Shown here: positions 1 to 8,289 of the stretch, one piece after another | How the letters are laid out: every line of letters starts with the position of its first letter | How positions within the stretch are numbered: the stretch's first letter is position 1 | Assembly (NCBI RefSeq): GCF_007859855.1 | Contig: NZ_SJPK01000002.1 | Location: 186,001 to 250,000 of the forward strand | Length of the DNA: 64,000 bases | Direction of reading: 5' to 3' | Origin: Allorhodopirellula solitaria | Lineage (GTDB): Bacteria; Planctomycetota; Planctomycetia; Pirellulales; Pirellulaceae | The notes under the pieces: model-generated | The model's database searches: none | What the model was told of the DNA's origin: nothing | The model's input: the letters and a program-made list of their open reading frames with translations, nothing else | Made by a program: the position numbers and the translations under genes

Positions 1-1341
1 GGTCGACCTCGGCTCAGCGGATGGGCGTGTCCAATCGAAACCAGGTAGATCGGTGAAATCCATCGACGCAGTCAGTAGATCTGTCTGCACCTGCCACGGC
101 GTGCTCGCGGAAAGTTCATCGCGAATCGCCAAGTAGAGATCCTTCAGCCCGGGGTCTTTGTTCTCCGGCATTGTCGCACCCACACGCAACCACGAAGCCG
201 CTTCCCATAGTCGACCGAGACCGCGGAGGGTTTGGGCTACACGGACGGCATCGCGTTGGGACCGGTTGTGGTTGGTCCGCAGTTGGTCGACACGTTCGAT
301 CAATTGCCCCACCTTCCCCGCTTGAACCGTCACGACCCGCGACTGGTCAACGTAGCCAGCCTGGATCAGACTCGTGGCGAGTTTGCCGAGCACTTCCCCA
401 TCATTCGGGTCAATTTGATAAGCCTGCCAATAGGCCGCGACAGCCTGCTCGTGCTGCCGCTTGCGACTGGCCATTGCCGCTGTCGCGAGCCAGTACTGAG
501 GTTGCTGCTCAATGTTGTCGGGCAATTGACTCGCCCAATCCGTAGCGGCATCGACCTCCCCCAGTTCCACCAGCGCGCGACCGTAGTAGGCGGACGCAGG
601 TACAAATGCAGGGTACTTCGCGACGACGGGACCGAGCGTCTCAGCCACAGATTCCCAGAGTCCCTTGTAGGCGGCCTCACGGGCCGATGGAAAATGTGAC
701 CGTAGATCCTCAGGTGCGTGCTTGATCGCATAGTCAGCAATCGCGCGGTCGTTCTGCGGACGTGTCAAATCCGACAACATCACCAATTCGTTCAAACCAC
801 CCAATCCACGCATCACCAACCAACGCAGATGCGTACCCGCTTCCTGTTCAAGACCCAACGCCGCCAACAGTCCGGCCACGTCGGTGCGAATTTTGCGGTC
901 GTCGGGATACTGCTCCACGGCAGTCCGCAATACCGCCACGGCCTCAAAGGGACGCCCGATCCGCATCCATGCTTGCCCTGCCTTATTGAACAACGCCACC
1001 GAGGGAGGTGACGAATGCTCGATCGCAGATTCGTACAGCTCGATCATCTGCTGCGGTCGGTTCAAAGCCGCCTCCACGTCGCCAGCCAATTCCAGCGTGG
1101 CTGGGTCCTCGGGGGTAGCGATCAAGGCCTGTTGGATCAACGTCGATGCGGCCGCGGGATCGCCCCGTCGAAGCAGACGTTCGGCTGCGGCAAATTCATC
1201 AATGTTGCCACCGCCGGCAGTGTCAACTGAATCAGAAGAGGCAGCGGAACGCGGGGTTGGCTTGGTGAAATCACAACCCACCCCAAAAATCACCAGCATC
1301 GCGATCCACATCAATCTCAGTGCACGAGGACGGAGAGGCAT
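1..1341 (-). CDS. TPR-repeat lipoprotein, 3' end outside window
   Basis: An open frame of 447 codons starts at ATG 1341 and runs off the left edge without a stop. The N-terminus has a basic stretch, a hydrophobic segment and a possible lipobox ending at Cys23 (GVGC), so the product is probably a lipoprotein exported across the inner membrane. The rest reads as helical TPR-type repeats with recurring phrases such as RIGRPFEAVAVLRTAV and ELGEVDAATDW. It begins 13 bases after the stop of the larger TPR/CRTAC1 gene upstream, so the two probably form one operon. The N-terminal layout matches that neighbour, so the missing part may carry an FG-GAP/UnbV region; this is inference. No catalytic motif is visible. 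Confidence 0.8.
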   Translation of the reverse strand, partial: MPLRPRALRLMWIAMLVIFGVGCDFTKPTPRSAASSDSVDTAGGGNIDEFAAAERLLRRGDPAAASTLIQQALIATPEDPATLELAGDVEAALNRPQQMIELYESAIEHSSPPSVALFNKAGQAWMRIGRPFEAVAVLRTAVEQYPDDRKIRTDVAGLLAALGLEQEAGTHLRWLVMRGLGGLNELVMLSDLTRPQNDRAIADYAIKHAPEDLRSHFPSAREAAYKGLWESVAETLGPVVAKYPAFVPASAYYGRALVELGEVDAATDWASQLPDNIEQQPQYWLATAAMASRKRQHEQAVAAYWQAYQIDPNDGEVLGKLATSLIQAGYVDQSRVVTVQAGKVGQLIERVDQLRTNHNRSQRDAVRVAQTLRGLGRLWEAASWLRVGATMPENKDPGLKDLYLAIRDELSASTPWQVQTDLLTASMDFTDLPGFDWTRPSAEPRST

Positions 1342-1354
1342 CGTTTCCTCAAGT

Positions 1355-4300
1355 TCATTTCGGAACATGCAAACGCTCGTCATTTTCTATCACCAAATAA
1401 TGCATGTCCGCTGCCACATCCGCGAACGATTGTATGTTACCCGAAGGCCAATGAATTTCCATGTTATCAACTCGGTCAGACGCGCCCAAGCCGATGTCGA
1501 TGACCGGATCATTGGCACCCATGTACCCACCGGCCAACCGCCATTGGTGAAACGTTTGATCGCCGCACGTGACGACGACCTCGGCGCCCACCGCATCGCG
1601 TTCACTCGCGGTACCGACGAGTTCGAGCCTCAGCCAATGTCCCGTATCGGTGAGATTCGCCAGTACCGCGACGGATGAATCGAGCGAATTGGCTACCAAA
1701 TCTGGTTTGCCGTCTCGGTTGAAATCCGTGCGTACCAAAGTCCGACCAAGCGTCGGGGTCGTCCAAAAAGATGCTGTCGGATCGTCGGATTCGTGGTCTG
1801 GCTCGACCAGGGTGAAACCACGGGGGCCTCCCTGGAAGAGTTGCGGCAGCATGCGAAAAGGCACTTCGGGCGTCCCATTCTCCGCAGGATCGAAAACGTG
1901 TCCGTTTAAAACGCTCAGGTCGAGCCAGCCATCGCGGTCGAGATCAACCGCTTGAATCCCAAATCCCACCGTCTCCCGACTTGGCGCGGCGATGCCGAAC
2001 TGAGCCGCACTGTCGGTAAAGAAACCTCGTTGGCCTTGGATGTAGAGGTTCGAAGGTTCATTCCAATAGTTCGAAACGCAGAAGTCGAGCTTGCCATCTC
2101 GATTGAAGTCCCCGCCTGTCACTCCCATGCATCCCTGAGGCTGGGCGAGATCACCGGTGGCGCAGCCTCGCAGTTCGGCCTGGTTGTCGATGACGTAAGG
2201 AGTGGTTTCATCTCTCGTCCGACTCACCCAAAAAAAATTGTCTTTCGTGTCATTGCTGACAAAGACGTCGTTTCCATGCTCGCGATCAAAGTTTGCGATG
2301 ATCCCTGCGAACCCATAGTTCGGCTTCAACGCACTGGGAGCCACGCTGTCCATCGCCACCCAATCGCCCTGCCCGTTTCGCTTGAGCAATCGATCCTGAC
2401 AGGCGCCAAAAATTCGAGGAGAGCAATCGAAACCGTCACCCCAGCACTCGGTCGTGAATGCGGATTCATCGTCGATGTAGTTGATCTCTACGATTTCCGG
2501 CAACGCATCACCGTCGAGATCGCCACAAACACAACCGCTCGTCCAGGCCTCCGAACCATCGATCACGGTACGGGTGAACGTACCATCGCCATTGTTGATG
2601 TACAAAAGGTTTTCGCCAATGTTCGCGACCACCAGGTCTGTGAATCCATCTTGGTTGAGGTCCGCTGCGGTCACACCTTGCCCGTAGCTGCGATCATCCG
2701 ACTGCGACGCCAAGGCAACCTCCGCTGTCGCGGTGCCGTTGAGATTTCGATACAAACGGTTCGGATAAGAGTCGTGAGCGTCATTCGGACGCCCGCCCGC
2801 GTCGCAAAAATAGAAATCCATCCAACCGTCCCGGTCGTAATCCAGCACCGCGATCCCGCCACCATTGACCTGGAACATCCGCAGACGTTTGGCCTCCGGT
2901 TCGCGATTGTTGTGGTAGCGAAAATCAATCCCGATCTGCGCCGCGACGTCGACCAAGCGAATGGACCGCTGCTGCGATGGTGGAATACCGATCTCGCGGG
3001 AGGCGACCATCGTTGCTGAATCCCCTGCTAAGGAAGCCCGATCTGGCATCCTCCAATTCGATGGATCGACGCCGCATAGTCGATCCGACTTCGCTGCCTC
3101 GGTGTCCGATTGCAACAGCGCTTCTCGCGCCGCGATCAGTTCTGGCATCGCGTCTTCGAGCCGGCCTGATTCATGAGCCAGCACCATCCGCCAGGAGAGG
3201 GCCTCCCAGGGACGACCGAGCTGGTCGAGGGTCTCTGCCAGCAACCGCATGTCGCCCGAGCGACTCTCCCGGTGGAGCCCCACGTTGAGTGCTAACTGCC
3301 AAGCGTCAGCGAGCAACGTCTTTCGCGCTGCGACTCGCTCGGCGGCATCGATCTCACCGACTGCGGCGAGCGCCTCGGACAGTCGCAAATACGCCACGCG
3401 GTCGGTCGGATCCAGCTGAACCGCTTCACAAAAGGCTCGGATCGCTGGCTCGGGTTCTCCCGATCTCAGCATCCAAGTTCCCAGCGTGGTCCAGTACTCC
3501 GGCTCTCGCTCAATGCCTGCAGGCAAGGACGCGATCCAACCTCGCAGCGCATCGTCTCGCTGCAATGCTTCGTAGACACGCCCCTCCAACGCTGCGACAG
3601 CGGTGGATTGGGGGAACTGCTCTCGCAGTCGCTGCGCGAGCACACTCGCCGGTTCGAGGTTTCTTTGAATGAGCATCTCCTTGGCGCGGGCCAGATCCCG
3701 CATATCGATCGATGACGGGGCATTCTGGCTAGCGGGTGTTGGTTCATTCTCGTCGCTCAGTTGATCGTGATAGGGCACGCTCAGAGTGGTCAGACTGAGC
3801 AGTTCTTTTTCAGTCACGTCTCCTAATCGAATGAGAGCTCGAACATGCTCGGCCGATTCGATCCGACGTGCCTGTGAATTGAAGAGATCTGCCAAACGTC
3901 GATGCACGGGAGCGAGATCCCCATACTGATCCAGCATCGCTTCCAAAGCGACCTCCGCCTCCGCCAAGCGATCCGCGTCGAGCAGCCAGTCTGCCGCCTG
4001 CCCCATCGCGGGAAAGCCCGCTTCGGGATGCTCGGGAGGTATCAACTTCAACGACTCGATCGCCTCATCAAGCTTCCCTTGGCCATGTGCTGATCGCGCC
4101 GCCATGAACAGTACCGGGGCGTTGGACGGGTCACCCGACAACATCGAACGAATCACCGTGTCCGCTCGCTGGAAATCTCCCTGGGCAATCAAATCACTGA
4201 TCTCCTGCAGCGAGAACTCGCCCCGCGACGGCGCCTCCACCGCCGACGAAGCAGACGCACCCACCTCGGCAGGTCTGGCGTGGCCACTCTCCGTCCCCCG

Positions 4301-4414
4301 TCCTTCCTCAGGCGTCCTATCGCAGCCCGCAATCGCCAACCCAGAAACCAGCAGCAGGGAAATGTAGGGTGCCTTGAAAGCCATCATTGGACGATCGTTT
4401 AACGATGGTATCAT
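1355..4414 (-). CDS. TPR plus FG-GAP/ASPIC-UnbV (CRTAC1 family) lipoprotein
   Basis: The protein has 1019 residues from ATG 4414; ATGs at codons 10 and 11 are alternatives and put the signal sequence nearer the start. A lipobox ends at Cys31 (AIAGC). Residues about 60-470 are TPR-like helical repeats. Residues about 500-900 hold at least six calcium-binding FG-GAP/VCBS motifs of the DxNxDGxxD kind (DYDRDGWMD, DLNQDGFTD, DFNRDGKLD, DLDRDGWLD, DFNRDGKPD), expected to form a beta-propeller. The last 100 residues match the ASPIC/UnbV pattern (RDAVGAEVVVTCG, IHWPSG). Such proteins are common in planctomycetes; their substrates are unknown. It is the first gene of a pair with the TPR lipoprotein at 1-1341. 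Confidence 0.88.
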   Translation of the reverse strand: MIPSLNDRPMMAFKAPYISLLLVSGLAIAGCDRTPEEGRGTESGHARPAEVGASASSAVEAPSRGEFSLQEISDLIAQGDFQRADTVIRSMLSGDPSNAPVLFMAARSAHGQGKLDEAIESLKLIPPEHPEAGFPAMGQAADWLLDADRLAEAEVALEAMLDQYGDLAPVHRRLADLFNSQARRIESAEHVRALIRLGDVTEKELLSLTTLSVPYHDQLSDENEPTPASQNAPSSIDMRDLARAKEMLIQRNLEPASVLAQRLREQFPQSTAVAALEGRVYEALQRDDALRGWIASLPAGIEREPEYWTTLGTWMLRSGEPEPAIRAFCEAVQLDPTDRVAYLRLSEALAAVGEIDAAERVAARKTLLADAWQLALNVGLHRESRSGDMRLLAETLDQLGRPWEALSWRMVLAHESGRLEDAMPELIAAREALLQSDTEAAKSDRLCGVDPSNWRMPDRASLAGDSATMVASREIGIPPSQQRSIRLVDVAAQIGIDFRYHNNREPEAKRLRMFQVNGGGIAVLDYDRDGWMDFYFCDAGGRPNDAHDSYPNRLYRNLNGTATAEVALASQSDDRSYGQGVTAADLNQDGFTDLVVANIGENLLYINNGDGTFTRTVIDGSEAWTSGCVCGDLDGDALPEIVEINYIDDESAFTTECWGDGFDCSPRIFGACQDRLLKRNGQGDWVAMDSVAPSALKPNYGFAGIIANFDREHGNDVFVSNDTKDNFFWVSRTRDETTPYVIDNQAELRGCATGDLAQPQGCMGVTGGDFNRDGKLDFCVSNYWNEPSNLYIQGQRGFFTDSAAQFGIAAPSRETVGFGIQAVDLDRDGWLDLSVLNGHVFDPAENGTPEVPFRMLPQLFQGGPRGFTLVEPDHESDDPTASFWTTPTLGRTLVRTDFNRDGKPDLVANSLDSSVAVLANLTDTGHWLRLELVGTASERDAVGAEVVVTCGDQTFHQWRLAGGYMGANDPVIDIGLGASDRVDNMEIHWPSGNIQSFADVAADMHYLVIENDERLHVPK

Positions 4415-4504
4415 TCAATAATGCCTGAAAAGATCGACTTGCCTGTCAGCCGCAGAGAAACCATTTCAGTGTAACGGCGAACGATCGATTTGTGTTCGGC
4501 TGGC

Positions 4505-5062
4505 TCACACGCGGCGGAAGCCCCCGGTACTCAACAGATGCGTGCGGAGTCGTTCGCGACACGTCATCGCAAACTCAGCGACGTGGGGTGTACGGAAATC
4601 CGGATAGGTCCAACGATGGTGAATCCACCGGCCACCCATGTAGTTGAGTGTGACTTCCGCGAAAATACCATCATGCAGATAGAGCCGGTGATCGCGGTCC
4701 TTGATCGTCGCCAGCACCAATTTTGCCTGCGTGATGTAGCCGGGATCCAAGTTGAGCGGTCGCGTCTCGGCGTGATCGCTCGATTGAGCATACTCACGCT
4801 CCCAGGCGTTGGTTAGCCGCTTCCAATCGGCCAGCCCGGCGGGGTCGGCAAAATCGTCGAACGCGACGAGTATTTTGGTCAGACCCTCGCCCATTTCAGC
4901 AGCGTAGAATCCACCGGCGGTGAAGGGTGCTGGTGAGGAGACCTCTGCGGCGGCCCCCCAGTGCTCACAAAGTCGTTGCCGGGCCCAATGGCGAGCCTCG
5001 GCATGCCGCGAAATCACGGCGCAGAATCGGACAACGGGTTCAATCAAACGAGGTTTAGCCAT
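4505..5062 (-). CDS. DUF4416 family protein
   Basis: The protein has 185 residues from ATG 5062. The segment KLVLATIKDRDHRLYL followed by DGIFAEVTLNY and WTYPDFR is the conserved core of DUF4416, a family of small cytoplasmic proteins with no established function. No signal peptide or membrane segment is visible. It is transcribed divergently from rlmN, with about 180 bases between the two starts that should hold both promoters. The length is normal for the family. I infer nothing about its role beyond family membership. Confidence 0.8.
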   Translation of the reverse strand: MAKPRLIEPVVRFCAVISRHAEARHWARQRLCEHWGAAAEVSSPAPFTAGGFYAAEMGEGLTKILVAFDDFADPAGLADWKRLTNAWEREYAQSSDHAETRPLNLDPGYITQAKLVLATIKDRDHRLYLHDGIFAEVTLNYMGGRWIHHRWTYPDFRTPHVAEFAMTCRERLRTHLLSTGGFRRV

Positions 5063-5240
5063 ACGCCTGATCTTAATACCTAGCCGAAAATCGGTCTGCC
5101 CCTCGCTCCGCCGTGCCAGCTCTCAGATCGGCCAGCCCCCAGTTCAGATTTTGGCTGGTGCATCCGGCTCGGCTCGCTTATCGTTAACGGCATCTATCCG
5201 ACGGACCTATCGACCGTCCTCCGCCACTCGACCCGCTGCC

Positions 5241-6350
5241 ATGCCCTCACTGCCCGTCCTCTCGCAAAATCAGTCCGCACCCGAGGAGGAGGGTTCGGCC
5301 CAGCCCCGAAAACGGCACTTGCTCGATACCTCCGACGAAGCCCTCGCCGAATGGCTGGCCGAGCGGGGCTACCCCGCCTTCCGTGCTAAGCAAATTCGTC
5401 GTTGGCTCTATACCGGCCGGGCGGATTCGTTCGACACCATGTCGGACCTCCCTGCCAAACTGCGTCTGGAACTCGCCGAGGCGTTTGACGTATTTAATGC
5501 TTCCGAAGCACATGTGTCGACTTCACGCGACGGCACCGAGAAAATCCTGGTGCGGCTGATCGACGGTGGCGAGGTCGAGTGCGTTCTGCTGCGTGACGGT
5601 GACCGGCGAAGCATCTGTGTCAGCAGCCAGGTCGGTTGTGCCATGGGCTGCGTGTTCTGCGCCAGCGGATTGGATGGTGTCGATCGCAACTTGACCCGTG
5701 GCGAGATCCTCGAACAGATGCTACGTCTGCAGCACCGGTTGCCGGAATCCGAGCGGCTCAGCCATATCGTGATGATGGGCATGGGCGAGCCACTGGCCAA
5801 TCTCCCGGGAGTTTTGGCGGCGCTCGATGTCGCCCGCAACCCTGAGGGACTCGGTATCAGCCCCCGGCGGATCACGATCAGCACCGTGGGTCTGCCACCA
5901 GCGATCGAGAAGTTGGCAGCGGGCGGGGTGCCCTACAATCTCGCTGTCAGCCTGCATGCCCCCAATGACGAACTGCGCAGCGAACTCGTGCCGGTCAACA
6001 AAAAGATTGGCATCGAGCCAGTGCTCACCGCTGCCGATCGCTACTTCGCCAGCTCCGGTCGCCGGCTCACCTTTGAGTACGTTCTGCTGGGCGGCATCAA
6101 CGACTCCGAAGCCTGCGCTCACGAACTCACCCGGCTACTGCGTGGCCGTTCGGTGATGATGAATGTCATCCCCTACAACCCCGTCGAAGGATTGCCGTAC
6201 GTGACGCCGAACAAGGAATCGATTGCACGATTCCGGCAAATTCTCGAGACTGCAGGAGTCAACGTGATGTTCCGCCAGCGGAAAGGTGATGAGATCGACG
6301 CCGCCTGCGGCCAACTCCGCCGTCACCGAGGAAAACAAAAGGCCTCCTGA
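5241..6350 (+). CDS. rlmN: 23S rRNA (adenine(2503)-C(2))-methyltransferase RlmN
   Basis: This radical SAM enzyme methylates C2 of A2503 in 23S rRNA, and family members can also act on tRNA A37. The product from ATG 5241 has 369 residues, the usual length. The open frame extends further upstream, but that part is not RlmN-like. The 4Fe-4S cysteines are C133, C137 and C140 in VGCAMGCVFC. Further RlmN landmarks are the N-terminal QIRRWLY segment, MGMGEPLAN, and VSLHAPND. The C-terminal part keeps VMMNVIPYNP and a later Cys in the IDAACGQL segment, the expected position of the second catalytic cysteine. It stands alone between DUF4416 and a convergent gene. Confidence 0.96.
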   Translation: MPSLPVLSQNQSAPEEEGSAQPRKRHLLDTSDEALAEWLAERGYPAFRAKQIRRWLYTGRADSFDTMSDLPAKLRLELAEAFDVFNASEAHVSTSRDGTEKILVRLIDGGEVECVLLRDGDRRSICVSSQVGCAMGCVFCASGLDGVDRNLTRGEILEQMLRLQHRLPESERLSHIVMMGMGEPLANLPGVLAALDVARNPEGLGISPRRITISTVGLPPAIEKLAAGGVPYNLAVSLHAPNDELRSELVPVNKKIGIEPVLTAADRYFASSGRRLTFEYVLLGGINDSEACAHELTRLLRGRSVMMNVIPYNPVEGLPYVTPNKESIARFRQILETAGVNVMFRQRKGDEIDAACGQLRRHRGKQKAS

Positions 6351-6434
6351 TCCAGCGGCGCAGATCCTCGGCGTGCGAACGTCCCGATAGACATCGTCAG
6401 GGTAACCAGCGGGCAATGCACGCAGGCGACACGC

Positions 6435-7463
6435 TCAGTTGTCCCGCGACGTTTCGCTACCCCCAGCGTCGGCACTCCCGTCGTCGGTGAAACGCAGCGT
6501 CGCCGTGATCGGATAGTGATCCGACGGAGTTCGCCCATCGTATTCGGTTCGATCAATCTCTGCCGACTCGATCGTCCAGTCGGGCGTGACCGCGATCCAG
6601 TCGATCCGGGCTCCTTTCGTAACGTTGGGACGAAACCCTGAGAACGTGGCCTCGGCGTCAGTCGCGTCCGGGTGAGCGGCGGCGAACGTGTCCACCAACG
6701 TGATGCCGCCCGAGTTGTCTGGGGACGACTCGGCAAAAAGAATCTGATGCGGTTGACTACCGGCGCCGGCATTGAAGTCACCGGTTAAAACGCAGCGACA
6801 CCCCTCGCCGAGATCGCTGATCTTCTCGCCCAATAATCGTGCCGATTCCTTTCTCGCGTCCGGGCCGCGGTGATCAAAGTGGGTATTGACGAACAGGATA
6901 GCCGGACCATCCGAGCGACGGTCTCGAAGCTTCACCCACGAGCACATTCGTGGCAGGCTGCTGTCCCAGGACTTGCTGCCGACCACCTCCGGCGTTTCAC
7001 TGAGCCAGAAGTGGCCCTCATCGAGCCGCTCGAAACGATCACTGCGATAGAAAATGGCGGTCATCTCGCCTTGCTGGCCCCCGTCCTGACGCCCGATCCC
7101 GATGCTCGCGTACTCGGGCAGTTTCCCCTCGAGAAACTGTTTTTGAAAACCGAGGGTTTCCTGCGTCCCCAATAGATCCGGCGAAAACGCTTGGATCGTT
7201 TGAGCCACCAGCAGTTTCCGTTTCTCCCAATGGTTCTCTCCATCCTTCGCCTTTCCGTAGCGAATGTTGAAGCTCATTACTTTCACCTCCTCGGCGGAGG
7301 CTGAACCGGGACAAATCGACACTGCGGAGCAGGCGAACAGCAGACCGCAAAGGATCGAGAAAGCAGGGAACCGTTCGATGGCGAATCGTGTAGTGTTCAA
7401 GAGGACGTAACTCGTTTTGAAAGTTGCAAGAAAACCGAAATGGCGGGCGACCGATCGAAGCAA
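6435..7463 (-). CDS. Secreted endonuclease/exonuclease/phosphatase family protein
   Basis: The EEP fold is shown by VMSFNIRYG near the start of the mature part, GTQE (metal-binding Glu), NTHFDHRG, TGDFNAG and a final SDHYPITA, which are the metal and catalytic motifs of DNase I-like phosphodiesterases in order. The N-terminus has a hydrophobic export signal ending around ASA before EEVKV, so the enzyme is probably periplasmic or secreted; substrates could be nucleic acid, lipid or sugar phosphates. No ATG lies upstream of the domain. The frame begins with TTG at 7463, and a second TTG at 7400 gives a more compact signal peptide and may be the true start. It converges with rlmN. Confidence 0.88.
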   Translation of the reverse strand: MLRSVARHFGFLATFKTSYVLLNTTRFAIERFPAFSILCGLLFACSAVSICPGSASAEEVKVMSFNIRYGKAKDGENHWEKRKLLVAQTIQAFSPDLLGTQETLGFQKQFLEGKLPEYASIGIGRQDGGQQGEMTAIFYRSDRFERLDEGHFWLSETPEVVGSKSWDSSLPRMCSWVKLRDRRSDGPAILFVNTHFDHRGPDARKESARLLGEKISDLGEGCRCVLTGDFNAGAGSQPHQILFAESSPDNSGGITLVDTFAAAHPDATDAEATFSGFRPNVTKGARIDWIAVTPDWTIESAEIDRTEYDGRTPSDHYPITATLRFTDDGSADAGGSETSRDN

Positions 7464-7582
7464 TCCGTCTCGTCAGGCTGACGTTTGTCTCATCGTACAC
7501 GATGAAACGATGAGGAACATTGACTCGAACTTTGAAACGAAGTAGTCTTTGGGTGCCCTCCGTCGTCCCTGGTCGTGTGTTG

Positions 7583-7945
7583 ATGTTGCGTATTTTTCCT
7601 CTCGCCGTTTTCTTCGTGATTTTGCTGGGTGTCTGTGCGCCCCGCTCAGTCCAGGCGAGTTGCGGCGATTGGCTGCAGCACGCCGATTCGATGCAAGACA
7701 CCGAGGAAGCCGCTACGGCCCCAGCACCGGCCGAGCCCTGCCATGGTCCCGCCTGCGGGCAATCGCCCACGGGAAAGGATCCGCTGCCCGCGATTCCTGG
7801 GATCGAGCGGCACCATCATGATGCGGCGCTGCTCTGCCAGGAACGTGTGATGCAGGCATCGCTGGATGCGCAGTCTCGCTGCGGTGACCGTCTGCTCTTG
7901 CCGAGCGGCTATCGCATGGCAATCGAGCGGCCTCCGCAATCCTAG
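7583..7945 (+). CDS. Small secreted Cys/His-containing protein, unknown
   Basis: From ATG 7583 the product has 120 residues; the frame stays open to a TTG at 7520. A strong signal sequence (LRIFPLAVFFVILLGV) is followed by a likely cleavage after VQA, so the mature protein starts near SCGDWLQH. The mature part has a Pro/Ala-rich linker, several cysteines (CHGPACG, LLCQE, SRCGD) and a HHHDAA patch, which could hold disulfides or metal. I do not recognise a family. It is divergent from the EEP gene and about 340 bases upstream of the cytochrome operon, with no clear sign that it belongs to it. Confidence 0.55.
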   Translation: MLRIFPLAVFFVILLGVCAPRSVQASCGDWLQHADSMQDTEEAATAPAPAEPCHGPACGQSPTGKDPLPAIPGIERHHHDAALLCQERVMQASLDAQSRCGDRLLLPSGYRMAIERPPQS

Positions 7946-8289
7946 TGACCAGGAAGCACTGCGGTCCTGCCGCGCCTCTCGCCCCACCGATGATTTCGCA
8001 GCCACTCTCGACCGAGCGTGGACCGAATGCGGTGGTGACTTCTCCTGAATGTGGATCAAGGTTTCGCGCCACACCTCTTCGCGACACATCGCGAGGTTCC
8101 GTGTCTGCGATCCCATCATCAGCGTGGCTGACACGCCCGTGTGATGGGCAATCCCTGATTTGCCGTTAGCGGACGCGAGCGATTTGCTTCCTAATTTGAA
8201 AACGCATGGGTGATCGAGCTCGTGCATGTTCCGGAGTCGCTGCGCAGCGCTCCGTTCGGATTTCAATTTATCTCACTAGGATTCTCTCC
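7946..8289. other. Intergenic region upstream of the cytochrome operon
   Basis: This stretch of 344 bases holds no convincing gene on either strand. It should contain the promoter of the 8290-13099 operon. AGGA at about 8278-8281 is a plausible ribosome binding site for the ATG at 8290. No strong terminator hairpin or riboswitch-like structure was seen. Confidence 0.5.

Noticed and set aside
1952-3019. Plus-strand open frame of 355 codons
   Set aside because: It is antisense to the FG-GAP part of the gene at 1355-4414 and has no domain, signal or ribosome binding site of its own.
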